In this document: in pieces, positions 25,380 to 34,990 of the stretch
How positions within the stretch are numbered: the stretch's first letter is position 1
Layout: each line of letters begins with the position of its first letter
DNA from: Apostichopus japonicus
Lineage: Eukaryota > Echinodermata > Holothuroidea > Aspidochirotida > Stichopodidae
DNA length: 64,000 nt
Direction of reading: 5' to 3'
Assembly: GCF_037975245.1 (NCBI RefSeq)
Contig: NC_092572.1
Coordinates: forward strand, 10,613,769 to 10,677,768
Notes under the pieces: generated by a model
What the model was told of the DNA's origin: nothing
Seen by the model: the letters and a program-made list of their open reading frames with translations, nothing else
Database searches by the model: none
Program-made: the position numbers and the translations under genes

Positions 25380-26990
25380 AGTGTGTCTTCTGCGCCCTAT
25401 ACTCTCCCTGTGTCACAGCGTCCCTGCAACGTTGCTTCTCCCCATTCGCTGCCTTTCTCCCACCCCCCCCATCTCCCAACGTATACCATAACCCTTCCTA
25501 TGACTATCCACTCCCTAAAAGAAATATGGAAAAATATAGAACGCTCAAACGCCCTTGGTGTTTAAACAGTGACCCTGATGCTCTTTCAGTGGAACTTCAT
25601 AGAAATAAAGGAACGCCACATTCCCCCTTATCCGCTCTCATTCAGACCCCCTTTTCTGCCGTTATCGACAACTTGTTGTACTCCCCGTGGACGTACCATC
25701 TTTCCTTGTCTTAGATGATGTACGTGAACAAAATCACAAAAAGGCCGCCTAATCAGTTAGTTTTAGGAAGTCTTCTTTCCAAGCTTCCGTTTGTTTTAGA
25801 CTCTTATCTATGTCATGGGTTTAAACAAACAATTCCTTTTTATTTTACTAGAAACCAGCAGTAAATGTTAATTTACAGTTTGTATGTTTTTATTTTTCTA
25901 TGCGAGTGATTGTTTATTCGTACAATGTTTGACTTAAAACGCATGAATGCGTCAACATAGGTTTCGTTCGTGTCAAGTGGTTGGGAGACATTCACTCATT
26001 ATACTCAATGAGGTGTAGTACTATACATATGCCCCCCCCCCCCCCCAACTGTTATCGTTACCATGGCTACAAAACTCTTATTTAAAATAACAAAGAATGT
26101 AATATAAAGTGCATTCGTTCACGATGAAGCTAACGTACTATTGCCATTCTTAAAAGAAAAGGAAAAATAAAGGGAACATTGACGTCATATGAACGTGTGT
26201 GTTTTTTAAGGAATTTGGTCAAAGATAAGATGTGTGTTAGACCAGAATAAGGCATACTTACGAGGCTCAACATATCTCCGTAATAGTCGGTAGCTTTATC
26301 ATGACTTATGTCTTGATAAATAAATACCTTTCAAAGGTCAAAGGTAAACTCCGTGAAATATACTAGAAAGTCAAATAACGGTCACTCATAGATCAGTTAT
26401 CAACAGCTATAGCACAGTACTATATTTGCAGTAGGTTTAACGAACGGCTGATATAGCAATTCTATTTTTATGACCATTATATAATTTACTAATCCACTTG
26501 TGAATGTCTCCTGAATGGATCATTTTGAGGTTAACTATGTCTTATCTGTGTGTCGGGGGGGGGGGGGGGGCGAACAAGCCTGATCGGCTCCTGCAGGTTA
26601 GCAAGAAATAATTTTGTGTGTGTATGTGTGCAAACAAAAGACGAGCAGTACATGAAGACAAGCAGAAAGGGTAATGAAGATGAGCAAATAATTTTCAGAA
26701 TGAAATCGTTTACAAATACGAAAAGTAAGGAAACTAAGTGGAGGGGAAAGCTGACTTTACTGGGAGACTGCCCCAGGCCTGGCAATACCACCCTCCCGGG
26801 AGGAGAACTTAGCCAAGCAAACAGGAACAAAGTCCATTTCCGATGGCTGGACTGTTGCCCGGAAGAAGGCTTTTATTTCCGAAGTTTGACTCACAAGTCC
26901 TCTAGCCACCCGGGTTCCTAAACTAGGCCCCTCCCTCTGTCAGAACCGAAGCCTCCCCCCAGCTAAAAACAAATCGAGCTTATCTAAGGA
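25380..26990. other. Non-coding stretch, no gene seen
   Basis: Poly-C (26034-26046) and poly-G (26556-26573) runs. The small plus frame at 26550-26921 starts inside a G run and has no supporting signals. Confidence 0.45.
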
Positions 26991-27353
26991 CAGGGGCGTC
27001 GGAAGCTATTTGGGATTGGTACGGCAGATCAGAGTGTGGCCATCTATCATAATTATCGGGGGGACGTTTGGTAGGTCAAACTACGCTATACGTGCCACCG
27101 GTTGGCGCGTAGCGTAATGGAGAAAATTTTGAAAAATGCCTCCCAGATTGCAGGAAATGGCACTTCCCGAGCTTGAAAACAAGACCCCTGCCATGCCAGA
27201 GTAGTCACATTTAGCCTACTTGCTTGTTTCATTTTGGTTCTTTATTTTTTGCCATTTTTTTTTCTTAATCCTACTTTTTTTTTCTTTTTTTTTTGCGCCG
27301 TGAATATTGGTCCGGCGTTCGCCGGACCTGCCGTACCGGCTCCGACGCCCCTG
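26991..27353. mobile_element. MITE with CAGGGGCGTCGGA ends
   Basis: The 5' end CAGGGGCGTCGGAAGC and the 3' end GCTCCGACGCCCCTG are inverted repeats of about 13-15 bp. The CAGGGG start and CCCCTG end are typical of hAT-superfamily MITEs. An 8-bp target duplication is not clean (TCTAAGGA on the left, AAGGAGGA on the right). No transposase is encoded. A subterminal CCGGCGTTCGCCGG palindrome lies at about 27311-27324. Confidence 0.75.
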
Positions 27354-29974
27354 AAGGAGGATTTAAATTATTTTCAGCATATGTTTTATTTATTATATAC
27401 TTTAGGAGCAGAATTTTAATATGGGGGTCGAGGAGAAGAGTGGTGTTTACATATATTTGTGTTTGATGCAATTAGGCTGGTCAAAGAGTGGGGTTGTGTT
27501 GCCGCTTCAAGTAGTTGAGAGACAATTGAGATATAACGTAAGACTTTTAAGGGTATTTGGGATCCTCCAGGCTCTCCTTTGTGTTATCCCTTGTTTATAT
27601 TTCGGGAACCGCTTATATTGTTACAGCCTACACAACCGAATATACAACACCTCTACTGTTCGCGATAGCCGATGAATGGTCGACAATGATTAAAATTAGA
27701 CTGTCTTTATCAGCCGTTCGCAAAAATCTTCTATAATATTCTCAAGGCACTTTCCCTGACATTTATTTTGAAAGAATGCATTTTGTGTTTCTTCGCATAA
27801 TTGAGGACGAATTTTCTCAGTTATACCGGTATCAAGTGGTATGGTATTTAAATACAATTACAAGTATGGCGCCCTCTACTTGGTTAGGCTATTGCGTCAA
27901 AGGTCGTTTGTTTCGCGGGTAAGTTAAAGATTCTCATTCCGTTTCCCAGGCGAATTCGGCCAGACTTTTTTGTTACAGCATGTAGTCAATTTGCACTAAA
28001 CGAGTACAAAAACATTATAAAGAGTATATACAAGTAAAAAGTCCCCCTTGATATGTGTAAGAGTACAATGCTTTAGGAGGCATACTCCTATTAGAGTCTA
28101 TATTTATCAGCCGAGCCTTCCCATGAAGAGTGCCAAAAAACAGCAGGAGAACATCTTTGTCGATATGTTATCAATCAGGATCGGTTTTGGCTAGGATGTT
28201 GAAGAACATGAATAGAAGTACATGTGGTGCAAATAGTGCGTCGATTGAAACATTTTTAGACCCCTTTAGACCTCCCAGGAGCAGCGCGTATACGAAAATT
28301 GTTTACTACTAAGTAAAGAGGTTTGTTTGCAAGTGATGAAAACTTCAGGCTCTGATAGCAAAAACCCTTCACGGTAATTATACGGCAAAATGATAGTACC
28401 ATGATTGGCCACTACTTGTCAGCTAACCGGTGATGGGTAGCGCCGTTTAGCTAGAGAAAACTTCTATCTAGAATTAAAAAACCATATTCCTTTGACGATT
28501 TCGTGTGTTAGTCAATGGGGTATTTAATAGGCGTATGCTACCTTTAGGCTCGTTTGGATGAGGGTATTTAGTCTTGCAGTATTAGCTAATCTAGATTTTC
28601 TAGATCTAGATTCAAATCCATTCTGATGAGTACAAGTATTGTTATAATTTATCCTGATATATTTACGAGTACAAGTATAGGGACTCGACACGTGTCTGTG
28701 ATCTATAGTAAACGTTTAACAAATCATTATAATAAAGGGAAAGCTTTTCTCAATTCTTCTTCTATAATTGCATACGCAACTGAAACTGTTATCAGCTTAT
28801 TGTAAGTGAATAGGTCTCGAAATTGAGCATACACTTTATATACACGTACACACCAAAGAAAAATGTACCCCGTTACAGATATATGTTACTTTATTCCACC
28901 GAAATCAGGAGGGGGGGGGGGGGGGGTTGTGTCACCTCAGCAAGAACTCTTGCTGTCTGCTTACTAAAAAAAAACAATGTTATGGAATTTTAGTGTAAAA
29001 TACAATGAAGTCCTAAAATCAACACAGAAATCTTCAGGGATTCAAATATCGTGCAATGATGGTGGTGGTGCTGGTGGGGAGGGGTGGAGTGGGTGGGGGG
29101 TGGAGTGGGGGTTGAGCTAGGATAATCGGCTTTTGTATCACACCGATATGTCAAGTCGGTGGCGAATACAGAACTGATGGCAGTATTTAGAAATAGCATA
29201 TAGAGAGGGCAGCAGCTAAAAATCAAAGAAGTTGGGAATTTTGTGTCAGCGTATAGTGCGATGTGGATTACCGCGCTTGACGCAACAACGGTTTCTAAAG
29301 TAAAATATAAACAAACCTATTCAAGTAATTCTGAAAAAGGAATCATTTGAACTAGAAATAAGAATAATGTAAAACTGGCTCTATTTATTTATTGCAAACT
29401 GAAATTTATTGATAAACTATTTATAAACTTAAATGTTAAACACGTCATAGGATCTTTTACTATATAAATCTTAAATATTTGTTTACAAAATGTTATATAC
29501 GTTTTCAATTAGATCTTGCATTGTAATCTCCTTATTATTGTAGTTTTATTTTACAACATGATTAAATATTTATTATAGCTCTTTTATATTTCATTCGACA
29601 TACAAAATACATCAGTTATTAACTTTACATATACATACAAAAATAATATGATTGTCACTGATCGAGAAGCTTGTGGCGAAAAATGGAATGGATTTATCGA
29701 AACCAGTCGGCTTTATACAATCACAGTTCTGAGAAAAAGGCATGTCAAATAAAAAAAAAACTCTCAGCGACTCAGCGAAAAGTAGAAAGTTGTAATTTCA
29801 TTCAAATATCCGTAATTTATTCTTAATTATTTCACCGTAATAATAACTTACATTATTAAACTTTCTCCGTTCAAGGCGTTGATTTAACCGTGTGAACGTA
29901 ACTACAGTAAGTAAGCACACACACACACACCCACTCACATGTACCCTTCCGTTAATTGTAAACATGAAACAAAA
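27354..29974. other. Intergenic DNA, downstream of the H1 gene at its right end
   Basis: AT-rich, with a G run of about 16 at 28911-28926 and a (CA)7 tract at 29917-29931. On the minus strand an AATAAA (plus TTTATT, 29816-29821) is a likely poly(A) signal for the H1 gene. I saw no replication-dependent histone stem-loop. Confidence 0.5.
29816..29821 (-). terminator. Putative poly(A) signal of the H1 gene
   Basis: AATAAA on the minus strand, about 155 bp beyond the H1 stop codon. The absence of an obvious histone 3' stem-loop favours a polyadenylated, replacement-type H1 transcript. It is a common hexamer in AT-rich DNA, so the call is tentative. Confidence 0.45.
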
Positions 29975-31150
29975 TCAATCTTTTCTGGAGGTTTTAGGTT
30001 TCTTTGGTTTGGTCGTTACTTTGTCACTTTTAGCTTTGGTAATCTTAGTCTTTTTAGATGCTGCCTTATCTTTTTTGACTTCGGCTTCAGCTTTCTTTTC
30101 CTTCGTTGTCTTCTTTCTGCCTCCTGTTTCTTCCGCCTCTTCCGCCTCTTCAGCCTCTTCCGTCTCTTCCGTCTCTTCCGTCTCTTCCGTCTCTTCCGCC
30201 TCTTCCGTCTCTTCCGTCTCTTCCGCCTCTTCCGCCTCTTCCGTCTCTTCCGCCTCTTCCGTCTCTTCCGCCTCTTCCGCCTCTTCCGCCTCTTCCGCCT
30301 CTTTCAATTTTTTCGCCTCTTTCGATTTTTTTGTCTCTTTCGTTTTTTTCGCCTCTTTCGTTTTTTTCGCCTCTTTCGCCTCTTTCGATTTCTTCGTCTC
30401 TTTCACCTCTTTCGGTTTTTTCGTCTCTTTCACCTCTTTCGGTTTTTTCGTCTCTTTCGGCTTTTCAATTTTTGTAGTTTTCTTGCCCGATTTTTTCGTC
30501 TTAGGAGATGGAAGCTTGGCGGTTGTTTTTTTGTTCGCGGTTGGTCTAGCTTTACGAGGGACGGGCTTTCCAGGTGTCAAGGATATGCTTCTTCGGATTT
30601 TCTTAGATTTACTTTGCCGGATTTTGGGGGATAGCGAATGAGCCCGTCTTACAGCTTTTGTCTTCTTAACTGCCGGTCGTCTCGGGGGAGTCTTAAGTGC
30701 GTCTTCGTCTTCGCTTGGTTCATCGCCATTTTCCAAAGTCTCGGCTTGCTCCTTTTTCTTCCTCCGCTTCTTCAGTTCGGCAGACTTCTTAGCGGTTTTC
30801 GGTTTCTTTGGAGCTTTGCCAAGTTTGTATCGCCCAAGCAGGACACTAGTCATGTCCACAGAGTTTTTAGGTCGCAGGAATTCGCCAGATTCCAAACCCT
30901 TTGTCAAACTCACTTTAATCCAACCTTTAAGGCGATTTTGATCTGTCTCGGGGTAATTCCCTAAAATCCACTTTCGTAACGACTGGACGCTGGCGCCCTT
31001 TCTATCGGAATTGGCTTCAATAGCGGAACGTACCATTTGAAAAACTGGAGGGTTGCGTCCTTTAAGAACGGCAGATTCCAGCCCAATCTCAGGAAGCTCT
31101 TCTGCCGCGTCGCTGCCGCCTCCAGCGGTGTCCGAGTCAACGTTACTCAT
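29975..31150 (-). CDS. Linker histone H1/H5-family protein with acidic repeat tail
   Basis: A 391-residue, apparently intronless protein. Residues 1-32 are acidic and flexible. Residues 34-112 form a linker-histone globular (winged-helix) domain: PPVFQMVRSAIEANSDRKG, SVQSLRKWIL, then LKGWIKVSLTKGLESGEF and YKLGK, the classical nucleosome-binding fold. Residues 113-283 are lysine-rich with SPKK-like sites (SLSPK 172-176, LTPGK 191-195, PSPKTKK 214-220) and a KKxKE tract (227-283). Residues 284-342 are nearly all EEA/EET repeats, followed by a basic end (343-391). Linker histones bind nucleosomal linker DNA in the nucleus. The acidic block is atypical for H1, and its coding DNA is a 9-bp-type minisatellite, so its length may vary between alleles. 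The ATG at 31148-31150 is the first in frame. It could instead be an H1-like chromatin protein. Confidence 0.88.
   Translation of the reverse strand: MSNVDSDTAGGGSDAAEELPEIGLESAVLKGRNPPVFQMVRSAIEANSDRKGASVQSLRKWILGNYPETDQNRLKGWIKVSLTKGLESGEFLRPKNSVDMTSVLLGRYKLGKAPKKPKTAKKSAELKKRRKKKEQAETLENGDEPSEDEDALKTPPRRPAVKKTKAVRRAHSLSPKIRQSKSKKIRRSISLTPGKPVPRKARPTANKKTTAKLPSPKTKKSGKKTTKIEKPKETKKPKEVKETKKPKEVKETKKSKEAKEAKKTKEAKKTKETKKSKEAKKLKEAEEAEEAEEAEETEEAEETEEAEEAEETEETEEAEETEETEETEETEEAEEAEEAEETGGRKKTTKEKKAEAEVKKDKAASKKTKITKAKSDKVTTKPKKPKTSRKD
30119..30460 (-). repeat. Coding minisatellite inside the H1 tail
   Basis: On the plus strand this reads as repeats of TCTTCCGYC (EEA/EET) and TCTTTCG-type units (KE/KK). 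Neighbouring units differ at single positions, and the change from lysine/glutamate to pure glutamate units needs only A-to-G changes on the coding strand. This suggests expansion of one ancestral unit. Frames on the opposite strand are shadows. Confidence 0.85.
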
Positions 31151-31401
31151 TATCTAACAAAGAAGAGGGAAAATAGAAAAGGAAATAATTATAATAGTTC
31201 GAAACTTGTAATTAGCAGTTTCCAGATTATTTTCTGAACCAGCCTTAAGACGTTAAAGGAGAAGCAAACCCATTACCATTGGTCTATGTGATAGAGATAT
31301 TTGAGAAGGACAACGTCAACCATATACATTACCCACCCACTTGATCCGTGCCTGAGGCATATGTAAATTCATTCTAAGAAAAGAAACCCTTTGGATTAAG
31401 G

Positions 31402-31805
31402 CAGGGTTGTCCAACCTACGGCCCGCGGGCCACAGTCCGGCCCGCCGCAGGGTTGCGTCCGGCCCGCCAGAGATGCTCTACGGTGCGAAATTTTAGTGAG
31501 CAGGTTTATTGATAACAATTTGAAGCTATATAATCAATCATTCGAACCTTCTGGGTCCAAAAAACTGCATACAGGTCAGTTTGTGTGACACTCTCTCAGC
31601 GGAGGGGAGGGGGGGGGGCGGCTGGACTTTATTCATCTGTTCTATCAGGAAGGAAAATAAATCAGTGCGCTCCGTACGCAGTGCTCACATTTTTTTGCCT
31701 TGGGCTTCGGGCAAAAAATCGAAAAATCGAGCGTGGGGTTCATGCGGCCCCCTCCATCATAATCATTCCATGTGGCCCTCCTCTGCAAAAGGTTGGACAA
31801 CCCTG
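31402..31805. mobile_element. hAT-type MITE with perfect 8-bp target duplication
   Basis: Terminal inverted repeats CAGGGTTGTCCAACCT and AGGTTGGACAACCCTG (the latter preceded by AAA) bound a 404-bp element. It is flanked by a perfect 8-bp duplication GATTAAGG at 31394-31401 and 31806-31813. The left part is CpG-rich (CGGCCCGCGGGCC, CCGGCCCGCC). hAT transposases make 8-bp duplications and prefer CAGGG...CCCTG ends. No transposase is present, so it is non-autonomous. It sits about 250 bp beyond the H1 start codon, in the putative promoter region. Confidence 0.93.
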
Positions 31806-31857
31806 GATTAAGGCTTTCGGCCTAGTCTCTTGTATATATGTTGTTACATTAATTCTG

Positions 31858-31990
31858 TGGTAACGATGGACAGTCGAAGAGAGTTATATTACTTTTAGTA
31901 ACAGTACAACATTTGGAATAAATGGATGCTGGCGCTATATCACTTTTAGTAACATTACAACAACATTTGGAAAACATTGATGCTGGAGTT
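31858..31990 (+). repeat. LINE 3'-tail fragment with 54-bp repeats (left)
   Basis: It starts GGTAACGATGGACAGTCGAA, exactly as the 3' tail of the LINE at 34280. It then has two 54-bp units (TATATCACTTTTAGTAACA, ACAACATTTGGAA, GATGCTGGCGC or GATGCTGGAGT) and runs directly into the 5'-truncated LINE body. It is either a separate, severely truncated copy of the same family or a long duplication around the insertion. Confidence 0.8.
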
Positions 31991-32004
31991 ATATCACTAG
32001 AGCC

Positions 32005-34247
32005 ATGCGTGGTCCGGAATGCTCAACTGACCACTTCCTCGTCAGAACTGTCTGCAGGTTTAAAGTCACTCTCCCCAGAAGGAAGACTGCTAGTGCCATA
32101 CCCAAGAAACTAGACATAAAGAAGCTGGATTTGGTACATGTGCAAGAGGAGTTACAAGAGGCACTCAATAAGTCTCTTGCTGTTTCTGTTCTTGGATCCG
32201 ATGTTGAAAAAGCTTGGAGTTCCTTCAAGAAACCTATCTTAGACACCTGCAATGCTGTACTAGGACAGCAAAAACGTAAAACAGCTGATTGGTTTGATGA
32301 ACATGACCAGGAAATAAAGCTACTTTTACAGGAGAAGCAGAAACTGTATGAGGTGCATCTTCAAAAGCAAATTTCATCATCTGATGCCAAGTTCAAGAGC
32401 GTTAAGGCCAAGGTTCAACGGGAGATCAGAGAGATGAAGGATAAATGGTGGAGAACAAAAGCTGATGAGTTGCAAGCCTGTGCAGAAAGGCATGACTCTC
32501 AAGGCACATATAACATCTTGAAAACTATTTACGGACCTAAAACAAATGCTGTAATGCCTGTGAAAAATGGAAATGGTAGCTGTCTTCTCACTGATGTTAA
32601 AGATATCACAAACCGCTGGGAAGAATATTTTTACAAATTACTCAACCAAAAAGGGAATGCACATCCAAATGCTTCAGATCACTTAGAACCCTTTCCAGTT
32701 CATGAAGAACTAAATCAAAACATCACAATGGACGAACTGAACAGAGTCATTATGAGCACACGTAGTGGTAAAGCTCCTGGTCTAGACGGTTTGCCACCTG
32801 AAATATTTAAGTTTGGAGGGCTGCAACTTAGAGAGCGTTTACTCAACCTCTACAATGTTTGCTGGGAAAAGAAACAACTTCCTCAAGACTTCAAGGATGC
32901 ACTGATTGTCACTATATACAAAAGGAAATTAGACAGAACTGAGTGTGGAAATCACAGGGGAATATCTCTTCTATCAATTGCTGGAAAGATTCTGGCCAAA
33001 ATCCTCCTAATCAGACTTAAAGTCATTGCAGAAGCTAGATTGCCTGAGAGCCAGTGTGGATTTCGTGCACAAAGATCTACAGCTGATATGATTTTCACCT
33101 TAAGACAATTACAGGAAAAGGCTATCGAACAGCACCAGGAACTGTTTGTAGTGTTTGTGGATTTTTCCAAGGCCTTTGACACATTTGACAGAGCAACCTT
33201 GTGGAAAGTACTCATGAAGTTTGGCTGCCCACAACACTTTATCAACATCATCAAAGGATTTCATAAAGATATGACTGGCAGAGTTGCTGTAGCGGGAAAC
33301 ATCTCGGAGGCCTTCAGCATCTGTCATGGTGTTAAGCAAGGCTGCGTCCTGGCACCTACACTTTTCAGTCTTTACTTCAGCAGCTGCTGACTTATTTGGT
33401 TTGCAAATAAATTCTACAAAAACAGAACTGCTTTATCAACCAAAGCCTGGCAAAGCTACACAAGAAAAAGAGATCACAATCAAATGAGAAAGACTAACGC
33501 AGTCAAATACCTTCACATACCTGGGCAGTACCATTTCCATCAACAACAGTGCAGATGTTGAAGTATCAAAGCGTGTACAAGCTGCCTGCAAGTCTTTTGG
33601 AGCTCTCTCAAAGCGTCTATGGTCAAGACATGAGATCAAATTGACAACCAAGATGAAAATATACAGGACAGTAGTTATGCCATCTCTTTTATATGCTACA
33701 GAAACCTTGACACTATACAGCCGTCACATTAAGAAACTGGGCAGTATTCAGATGAACCATCTACGTCAGGTCATGAACATCAAATGGCAGGATAGGGTAG
33801 CCAATGTGCAGATCCTACAGAGAGCAGGCCTACCAAGCATTGAATCTATGATCCAGCCTCACAGTTAAGATGGGCAGGACATGTTCGCAGAATGCCAGAA
33901 CATCGGTTGCCAAAAATGGTTTTCTATGGTTAGCTCTCAGAAGGCAAAAGGCAACAGGGTGGTCAAATCTTGCGTTACAAAGATACCCTGAAACGAAGCT
34001 TGGGAAAAGCAAACATCGATGTTGACAGATGGGAATCATTGGCCAGTGATAGAATCAGCTGGAGATTCGCAGTGAGGAACACCATCAAGACCGTGGAAGA
34101 CAGGAGATATGAAATGTACAAACGGCAGCATAATTTACGTCATGGGGCAGTTGATAGTTTTACCTCAGACTATCAATGTATCACCTGCAGGAGAAACTTC
34201 CGTTCCAATGCTAGTCTGTCCTCGCACAAGATGGCCAGGAAATGTTA
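32005..34247 (+). pseudogene. Broken LINE endonuclease/reverse transcriptase ORF
   Basis: The first 461 codons are open. TDHFLV at residues 8-13 matches the last catalytic motif of APE-type endonucleases. The RT motifs follow: APGLDGLPPEIFK near 255, HRGISLLSIAGKI near 317, FVDFSKAFDT near 385 and GVKQGCVLAPTLFSLYF near 443. Right after LYFSS the frame shifts into ADLFGLQINSTKTELL. The segment that should hold the ADD catalytic box is missing, so the RT is dead. Further lesions are an in-frame TGA in the segment after ITIK (near 33485), a frameshift near 33860 and a TAG after VFYG (near 33930). The C-terminus retains TFTYLGSTIS, LLYATETLTLYSRHIK, RWAGHVRRMPEHRLPK and a CX2CX12HX5C zinc knuckle (34177-34245). 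Confidence 0.9.
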
Positions 34248-34279
34248 ATTGATTGCCTGTTGCGCCCAACAGTCATCAT

Positions 34280-34505
34280 CGGTAACGATGGACAGTCGAA
34301 GAGAGTTATATCACTTTTAGTAACAGTACAACAACATTTGGAATAAATGGATGCTGGCGCTATATCACTTTTAGTAACATTACAACAACATTTGGAAAAC
34401 ATTGATGCTGGAGTTATATCACTTTTAGTAACAGTACAACAACATTTGGAATAAATGGATGCTGGCGCTATATCACTTTTAGTAACAGTACTACAACATT
34501 TGGTA
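34280..34505 (+). repeat. LINE 3'-tail array, 54-bp unit (right)
   Basis: About four copies of a 54-bp unit follow GGTAACGATGGACAGTCGAA. Two variants (GATGCTGGCGC with AATAAATG, and GATGCTGGAGT with AAACATT) alternate, in the same order as in the left array at 31858-31990. Confidence 0.88.
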
Positions 34506-34515
34506 GTGAAGTTCG

Positions 34516-34814
34516 CGTATGTGCGGAACCATTTCGTTCTTTTAAACACTTGCCGCAGCTAAATGGGAGGGGAGGGAGGGAAGGGAGAAGGGGGATGGAA
34601 AGGATGGAGAGGAGGGGAAATGGGTTGTAGTCCCCCTGATTGACTTAACATTTATATTCTAATAATAATTTACTTAATAAAATGATGGTAGATACCACCG
34701 TATATATAAGTCTAGCCTAGATGTCACTCCGCCGATGTGTTCTCCGTTGGGAAGATTTCCAAAACGCAACAGGAAGTTTGTTGGATTCGTAACCAAAGCA
34801 TTTTAATATTTCAG
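34516..34814. other. Spacer, no gene seen
   Basis: G/A-rich at 34563-34620 (GGGAGGGGAGGGAGGGAAG). A pyrimidine-containing TTTTAATATTTCAG at its right edge is a possible splice acceptor for the exon that follows. Confidence 0.4.
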
Positions 34815-34895
34815 GCTTAAATAATGGAAGTATCATTACGAGGAACACGTGGTGCGGCCACAACGGACAATTTACGCATAATTGTCAACCATCTT
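34815..34895 (+). CDS. Candidate 5' coding exon, unknown protein
   Basis: After an acceptor (AATATTTCAG) the exon has a short leader and an ATG at 34824. It opens 24 codons (MEVSLRGTRGAATT, then DNLRIIVNHL) up to a donor GTAAGA, ending in phase 0. If unspliced, the frame would read only 14 more codons. The peptide is coding-like and the CpG content is raised. I cannot find a downstream exon or name the family. Confidence 0.3.
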
Positions 34896-34925
34896 GTAAG
34901 AACAGCGACTTACAAAGGGCAGCTC

Positions 34926-34990
34926 AAAAACTGTTACTGAATCAGTAACAGTTTTTAAATTTTTTACTCATCAGTGATGAGTAAAAAATT
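34926..34990. repeat. Two adjacent perfect palindromes
   Basis: Arms 34926-34940 (AAAAACTGTTACTGA) and 34942-34956 are perfectly complementary around one A. Immediately after, arms 34958-34973 (AATTTTTTACTCATCA) and 34975-34990 are perfectly complementary around one G. Each could form a tight hairpin or cruciform. The two are unrelated in sequence. They lie just downstream of the candidate donor at 34896. Confidence 0.93.

Larger units (their letters stand above)
31991..34515 (+). mobile_element. 5'-truncated non-LTR retrotransposon (LINE)
   Basis: This holds the end of an endonuclease domain, a reverse transcriptase, a C-terminal region and a CCHC zinc knuckle, then a 3' tail of 54-bp repeats (34280-34505). 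The 5' end is missing, as is usual after target-primed reverse transcription. The coding region is broken (see the pseudogene entry). The tail repeats are also present immediately 5' of the body. The clade cannot be fixed by eye; the layout (endonuclease, RT, conserved C-terminal block, CCHC) is common in marine invertebrates. Confidence 0.9.

Noticed and set aside
29892-30641. Plus-strand frames up to 249 codons rich in Ser/Phe/Leu
   Set aside because: They are antisense shadows of the H1 acidic/basic repeat tail. The minus frame has a recognisable globular domain; these have none.
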